Source: an uncultured Alphaproteobacteria bacterium | GTDB taxonomy: Bacteria > Pseudomonadota > Alphaproteobacteria > Micavibrionales > Micavibrionaceae | Direction: 5' to 3' | NCBI GenBank assembly: GCA_937923625.1 | Contig: CALDTV010000008.1 | Span: 1-46,664 of the forward strand | DNA length: 46,664 bases | Part shown: piece by piece, positions 43,565-46,664 of the stretch | Numbering within the stretch: the stretch's first letter is position 1 | How the letters are laid out: each line of letters starts with the position of its first letter | Translations under genes and position numbers: made by a program | Notes under the pieces: generated by a model | What the model saw: the letters and a program-made list of their open reading frames with translations, nothing else | Told to the model about the DNA's origin: nothing | Databases searched by the model: none

Positions 43565-44050
43565 CTATTTTTCCTTGTCGGATTTTCCTTGAAAGGCATT
43601 CATGCAAAATCCACCAATGATTAAAATCGCCGCGACCGCCGCAAAAGCGATAAACGCAAGAGTATAAAAACCAAAGCCAAGGGTTAAACCAATTCCCCCC
43701 GCGGCCCAAATACTAGCGCCAGTGGCGCTACCTATTATTTGCTTATCGCCATGCTGTATGATCGCACCTGCGCCCAAAAATCCAATCCCCGTTAATGTAC
43801 CAGAGATTATTTTGCCCAAATCAATTGAAACACCATGATCGTTAGCGGATAAGTCTACATATATTTCCTGCCCCAACATCGCAATAACACAGCTTGTGAC
43901 GGCAACAATCATAAATGCCCGAAAATCTATAGGTTTATTTTTTCGGTCACGGTCCAGCCCCAATATTAAACCAAAAAGAATAGCCAAGAAAACGCGAAGA
44001 CTCGCTTCTTGCCACGAGACCATTGATAAATTGAGGTAATCATCTAACAT
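43565..44050 (-). CDS. MgtC/SapB-family membrane protein
   Basis: A 161-aa protein with four or five TM helices. The family signature is clear: RVFLAILFGLILGLDRDRKNKPIDFRAFM, then TGIGFLGAGAIIQHG and TGASIWAAGGIGLTLG. The C-terminal ACT-like domain of virulence MgtC is absent. Related proteins adapt cells to low magnesium or regulate membrane ATPases; function here is not determined. It is convergent with gdhA. Confidence 0.93.
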   Translation of the reverse strand: MLDDYLNLSMVSWQEASLRVFLAILFGLILGLDRDRKNKPIDFRAFMIVAVTSCVIAMLGQEIYVDLSANDHGVSIDLGKIISGTLTGIGFLGAGAIIQHGDKQIIGSATGASIWAAGGIGLTLGFGFYTLAFIAFAAVAAILIIGGFCMNAFQGKSDKEK

Positions 44051-44103
44051 AACCCTAGCATAAATTGCTTTGCCCTCTTATGCTACAAACAATTTCAAGG
44101 AAC

Positions 44104-44367
44104 ATGAAAAAGATGTCTTATGAAGATGACGAAGATGACGAAGATGATGATGTAAAAATTGTTGATTGCAATGGAGCAGAACTGAGCGATGGAAACTCCG
44201 TCACCCTAATCAAAGATTTAAAGGTAAAAGGTGCGGGTCAGACTTTAAAACGGGGAACTTTAATTAAGAATATTCGTACGAACCCTAATAATCCCGAAGA
44301 AATTGATTGTTCGACCAAACAAATTAAAGGGCTTGTGTTAAAAACTTGTTTTGTAAAGAAAGCTTAA
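44104..44367 (+). CDS. PhnA/YjdM-like protein lacking the zinc ribbon
   Basis: An 87-aa protein; the start is the ATG at 44104 (AAGG four bases before) or at 44113. After an acidic run (YEDDEDDEDDD) the sequence VKIVDCNGAELSDGNSVTLIKD followed by KVKGAGQTLKRGT and IKGLVLKTCFVKKA is the C-terminal PhnA/YjdM domain. The N-terminal zinc ribbon usual in YjdM is missing. The old link to alkylphosphonate use is not established. It ends 2 bp before the SOUL lipoprotein gene. Confidence 0.85.
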   Translation: MKKMSYEDDEDDEDDDVKIVDCNGAELSDGNSVTLIKDLKVKGAGQTLKRGTLIKNIRTNPNNPEEIDCSTKQIKGLVLKTCFVKKA

Positions 44368-44369
44368 AA

Positions 44370-45011
44370 ATGATGAAAATTATTCCAGTCTTATTCCTAT
44401 CAATCTTATTAGCGGGGTGTTCCGTGTTTGGATCTGAAAGCGTAAAAATAGCGCCATATAAAATTATTTTAACGGCACAAGAAAATCCAAAAATTCAAGT
44501 CCGCGAATATAATAACATGGTCTTAGCCTCTACAGCCATGACAAGTGACAACGAACGCAACAGCGCTTTTCGTGAATTATTCGGTTATATTTCTGGTGAC
44601 AACGTTGACGCATCAAAAATTTCCATGACCGCACCCGTCTTCATGGATAAAGAAAACGATAAAACGGGTGAGAAGATATCAATGACCGCCCCTGTTTTTA
44701 TGGATGACAAGAATGCACAAGAACCAATGATGTCTTTTGTATTACCTGCAAAATATACATTTGAAACCGCGCCCAAACCAACCAACCCAAAAGTCATTTT
44801 AAGGGAAGTAAATGATTATATGGTTGCAACAATCCAATTTAGCGGTCGTTTAAGCAAAGAAAATACAGAAAAACATCGTAAAATTTTAGAAGAATGGATC
44901 GAAAATAGTGACTATTCCGTTACCGGCCCATACCAAACGGCAGGCTATAACGCACCATTTACGCTTCCAGCTTTACGCCGTAACGAAGTGCTTATTCCCG
45001 TAAAGAAATAA
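44370..45011 (+). CDS. SOUL haem-binding family lipoprotein
   Basis: A 213-aa protein from the ATG at 44370. Signal peptide with lipobox LLAGC (Cys near residue 17) predicts lipid anchoring to the outer or inner membrane. The SOUL/HBP features are present: IQVREYNNMVLAST, two ISMTAPVFMD motifs, MMSFVLPAKYTFE, RKILEEWI. The family binds haem or porphyrin in eukaryotes; in bacteria its role is not known. It overlaps no gene and follows the PhnA-like gene, likely in one transcript. Confidence 0.9.
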   Translation: MMKIIPVLFLSILLAGCSVFGSESVKIAPYKIILTAQENPKIQVREYNNMVLASTAMTSDNERNSAFRELFGYISGDNVDASKISMTAPVFMDKENDKTGEKISMTAPVFMDDKNAQEPMMSFVLPAKYTFETAPKPTNPKVILREVNDYMVATIQFSGRLSKENTEKHRKILEEWIENSDYSVTGPYQTAGYNAPFTLPALRRNEVLIPVKK

Positions 45012-45014
45012 ATT

Positions 45015-45821
45015 TTAAAGACTATTTAAAAATTTTAACGTCGCGGAGAATTTGAGATTATCGGGCATATCATTGTGCCCATACCCCTTCAGGCGATAAA
45101 TCTGTTTCGGCTCGTTCGCGGCGCCCAGCAAAACCTTTCCCAACAACGGTGGAATAATATTATCTTCCGTTCCCTGCATAATTAAAAGTGGCGCCGATAC
45201 GTTTTCAATTTTCGACAAACTATCAAATTTATCTTTCATCAATAAACGGACAGGCACAAAGAAAAAACGTTTTGCCGCGACATCAGGCAAGCTTGTGTAT
45301 GGGGACTCAAGAATAAGCGCAGCAACTTTCTTATATTCAGACGCTATTTGCACCGCAACACCTGTCCCAATTGATTCACCATATAAGATAATATCTTCTT
45401 CAACGACACCTAAAGCTTTTACCGCATTAATCCACGCACGCGCATCACTGTAAAATCCCTGCTCTGACGGTTTGCCATCATTACCACTATAACCGCGATA
45501 TCCCGCCAACAAAAACCCATAGCCAGCTTGCGCATAAGGGGCTGCTTTATATAATAATTGTTCAATATTTGACGCATTGCCATGGAAAAAGACTATCACC
45601 CCTTTCCCTTCATCAGGCTGGCGCATCCACCCTGTTAGGCTTATAGAATCTTCTGTTTTTGTGACAATTTCAAACACGCCTTGCGCTTTATAAGGCGTCA
45701 CATCAGGCTTAACAGGAGAAGGGAAAAATATCATTGATCGCTGCATAACAAACAGCAACGCCAATAATAAAAGATAGACCAAGACGGTCGAAAAGATTAT
45801 TTTTACAAACATGATAAGCAA
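45015..45821 (-). CDS. Alpha/beta hydrolase, BEM46/ABHD13-like, membrane-anchored
   Basis: A 268-aa protein with an N-terminal TM anchor (residues about 5-28) and MQRSMIFFPSPV after it, typical of this group. The oxyanion region is VIVFFHGNASN, the nucleophile is Ser in LYGESIGTGVA, Asp in MQGTEDNIIPP, and His in KGYGHNDMP. It is a serine hydrolase; the substrate is unknown. It is convergent with the SOUL gene and lies 4 bp after the DUF2256 stop, so it is probably co-transcribed with it. Confidence 0.92.
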   Translation of the reverse strand: MLIMFVKIIFSTVLVYLLLLALLFVMQRSMIFFPSPVKPDVTPYKAQGVFEIVTKTEDSISLTGWMRQPDEGKGVIVFFHGNASNIEQLLYKAAPYAQAGYGFLLAGYRGYSGNDGKPSEQGFYSDARAWINAVKALGVVEEDIILYGESIGTGVAVQIASEYKKVAALILESPYTSLPDVAAKRFFFVPVRLLMKDKFDSLSKIENVSAPLLIMQGTEDNIIPPLLGKVLLGAANEPKQIYRLKGYGHNDMPDNLKFSATLKFLNSL

Positions 45822-45825
45822 AGCC

Positions 45826-45975
45826 TTATTTGTTATTTCGACAACGATCCGAACAATATTTTACGTCATCCCAAACTTTTTCCCATTTTTTACGCCATGC
45901 AAATGGTTTATCGCATACCACACATATTTTACTTGGTAAGTTTTTCTTATTGCCTTTAAATTCTTTAGACGACAT
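45826..45975 (-). CDS. DUF2256 zinc-ribbon-like protein
   Basis: A 49-aa protein starting at the ATG at 45975; a longer frame upstream overlaps the photolyase in another frame and is rejected. Four cysteines in KICVVCDKPFAWRKKW and VKYCSDRCR form a likely zinc site. DUF2256 is commonly encoded next to, or fused with, FeS-type photolyase/cryptochrome proteins, and here its start overlaps the photolyase end by 11 bp. Confidence 0.92.
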   Translation of the reverse strand: MSSKEFKGNKKNLPSKICVVCDKPFAWRKKWEKVWDDVKYCSDRCRNNK

Positions 45976-46664
45976 CGCCCTTATCCATTTTTTTGAAAAA
46001 ACGTGCGGCGTCTTGTTTAATCGCCTCGATCTTTTCTTCACCCATACGGTTCAGCGTCCCATAAGCATTATTCAGACGGGGATTGCCCTTTACCTTATCT
46101 TTATTCCGTATGAAAAAATCCCAATACAGGTAATTAAAGGGGCATGCCTCCTCCCCGTTTTTCTTCGTCACTTTATATTTACAGCCACCGCAATAATCAG
46201 ACATGCGATTAATATACGCACCGCCTGCCGCATAAGGCTTAGAACCCAAATAGCCCCCATCAGCAAATAAAATCATGCCTGTGACATTGGGCAGCTCCAC
46301 CCATTGATAGGCATCCGCATAGACAACCATAAACCAGTCATTGACCTCATCAGGATCAAGCCCCGCAATAAGCGCAAAATTCCCCAACACCATCAGCCGT
46401 TGAATATGATGCGCGTACGCATTCGCCGATGTTTCCTTGACGCATTGCCGCAGGCAATTCATGTGCGTATCACCGCCCCAATAAAGCCAAGGTAATTTAC
46501 GTTTTGCGTCTAAAAAATTCTCCCTTTCATAGTCCGGCATTTTAAGCCAATAAATCCCACGCACATATTCGCGCCAGCCTAATATCTGCCGAATAAACCC
46601 CTCAACCGCGTTCAGCGGTGCGTTATCTTCGTGATAGGCTTTTTCCGCCGCGTGAATACACTCC
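45965..46664 (-). CDS. Cryptochrome/photolyase-related protein (FeS-BCP, PhrB-like), N-terminus cut
   Basis: The frame is open to the right edge; I extended it past the GTG at 46564 by translating the last 100 bases, which give APLNAVEGFIRQILGWREYVRG, the typical motif of the deoxyribodipyrimidine photolyase-related (PF04244) group. About 233 C-terminal residues are present; further motifs are IYWLKMPDYERENF, HHIQRLMVLGNFALIAG and DAYQWVELPNV. Cysteines in HMNCLRQ, YCGGCKY and EACPFNY match the 4Fe-4S ligands of PhrB. Such proteins repair (6-4) photoproducts with FAD and light. Confidence 0.93.
   Translation of the reverse strand, partial: ECIHAAEKAYHEDNAPLNAVEGFIRQILGWREYVRGIYWLKMPDYERENFLDAKRKLPWLYWGGDTHMNCLRQCVKETSANAYAHHIQRLMVLGNFALIAGLDPDEVNDWFMVVYADAYQWVELPNVTGMILFADGGYLGSKPYAAGGAYINRMSDYCGGCKYKVTKKNGEEACPFNYLYWDFFIRNKDKVKGNPRLNNAYGTLNRMGEEKIEAIKQDAARFFKKMDKGDVV

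Noticed and set aside
44585-44797. Minus-strand frame opposite the SOUL gene
   Set aside because: Antisense to a clearly recognised SOUL-family lipoprotein; repeats in it reflect the duplicated ISMTAPVFMD motif.

Overview
The window is about 46.7 kb of a moderately AT-rich alphaproteobacterial chromosome. The lineage call rests on several points. The divK-pleD pair lies beside rpmG. The order pyrB-plsY-dprA-topA-rnr is typical of the class. There is an EipB/DUF1849 envelope protein, an sdhCDAB operon of alphaproteobacterial type, and an FeS-type (PhrB-like) photolyase next to DUF2256. The low GC, flagellin, pilus-like genes and style of secreted proteins suggest a free-living or predatory Micavibrio-like/Rhodospirillales-related organism. 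That finer placement is inference only. I see no phage, IS element, CRISPR array, rRNA or tRNA.

Layout. 1-1188: C-terminally cut UMF1-type MFS transporter (minus). 1276-2545: two distantly similar secreted proteins. 2680-4743: nicotinate phosphoribosyltransferase-like enzyme and a convergent 2OG-Fe(II) oxygenase. 4764-8867 (minus): sdhC-sdhD-sdhA, an unexplained acidic 210-aa ORF, then sdhB. 9088-10113: asd. 10282-13218: small pilus/secretion-platform locus (pilin-like protein, two single-TM coiled-coil platform proteins, divergent A24 prepilin peptidase). 13263-22519: housekeeping block pyrB, plsY, dprA, topA, rnr, with a palindromic repeat between pyrB and plsY and a reverse-strand UDP-glucuronate-epimerase-like gene between topA and rnr. 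22855-27054: rpmG, pleD, divK, eipB and a stand-alone diguanylate cyclase, followed by a two-hairpin RNA element. 27372-34013: a 1652-aa RTX protein facing a flagellin that carries a LamG-like lectin domain, the latter under a clear sigma-54 promoter. 34219-42142: a small membrane protein, then two convergent operons (SDR, MTA phosphorylase, two glycosyl/nucleotidyl-transferase-like proteins; metallophosphoesterase-like, radical SAM, flavoprotein disulfide reductase, DUF547, TVP38). 42237-46664: gdhA, MgtC, PhnA-like, SOUL lipoprotein, alpha/beta hydrolase, DUF2256 and an N-terminally cut photolyase.

How the genes fit together. Central metabolism (complex II, glutamate dehydrogenase, Asp semialdehyde and pyrimidine steps) is interleaved with cell-cycle and c-di-GMP control (DivK, PleD, second GGDEF protein) and with surface genes (RTX protein, lectin-flagellin, pilus platform, EipB). 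The strongest candidates for something undescribed are: (1) the flagellin with a LamG domain between its D1 halves; (2) the radical-SAM/metallophosphoesterase/MTA-phosphorylase/glycosyltransferase cluster, which looks like a small-molecule pathway with logic similar to arsenosugar synthesis but with a different radical SAM enzyme; (3) the ORF inside the sdh operon; (4) the two-hairpin RNA with C-rich loops.
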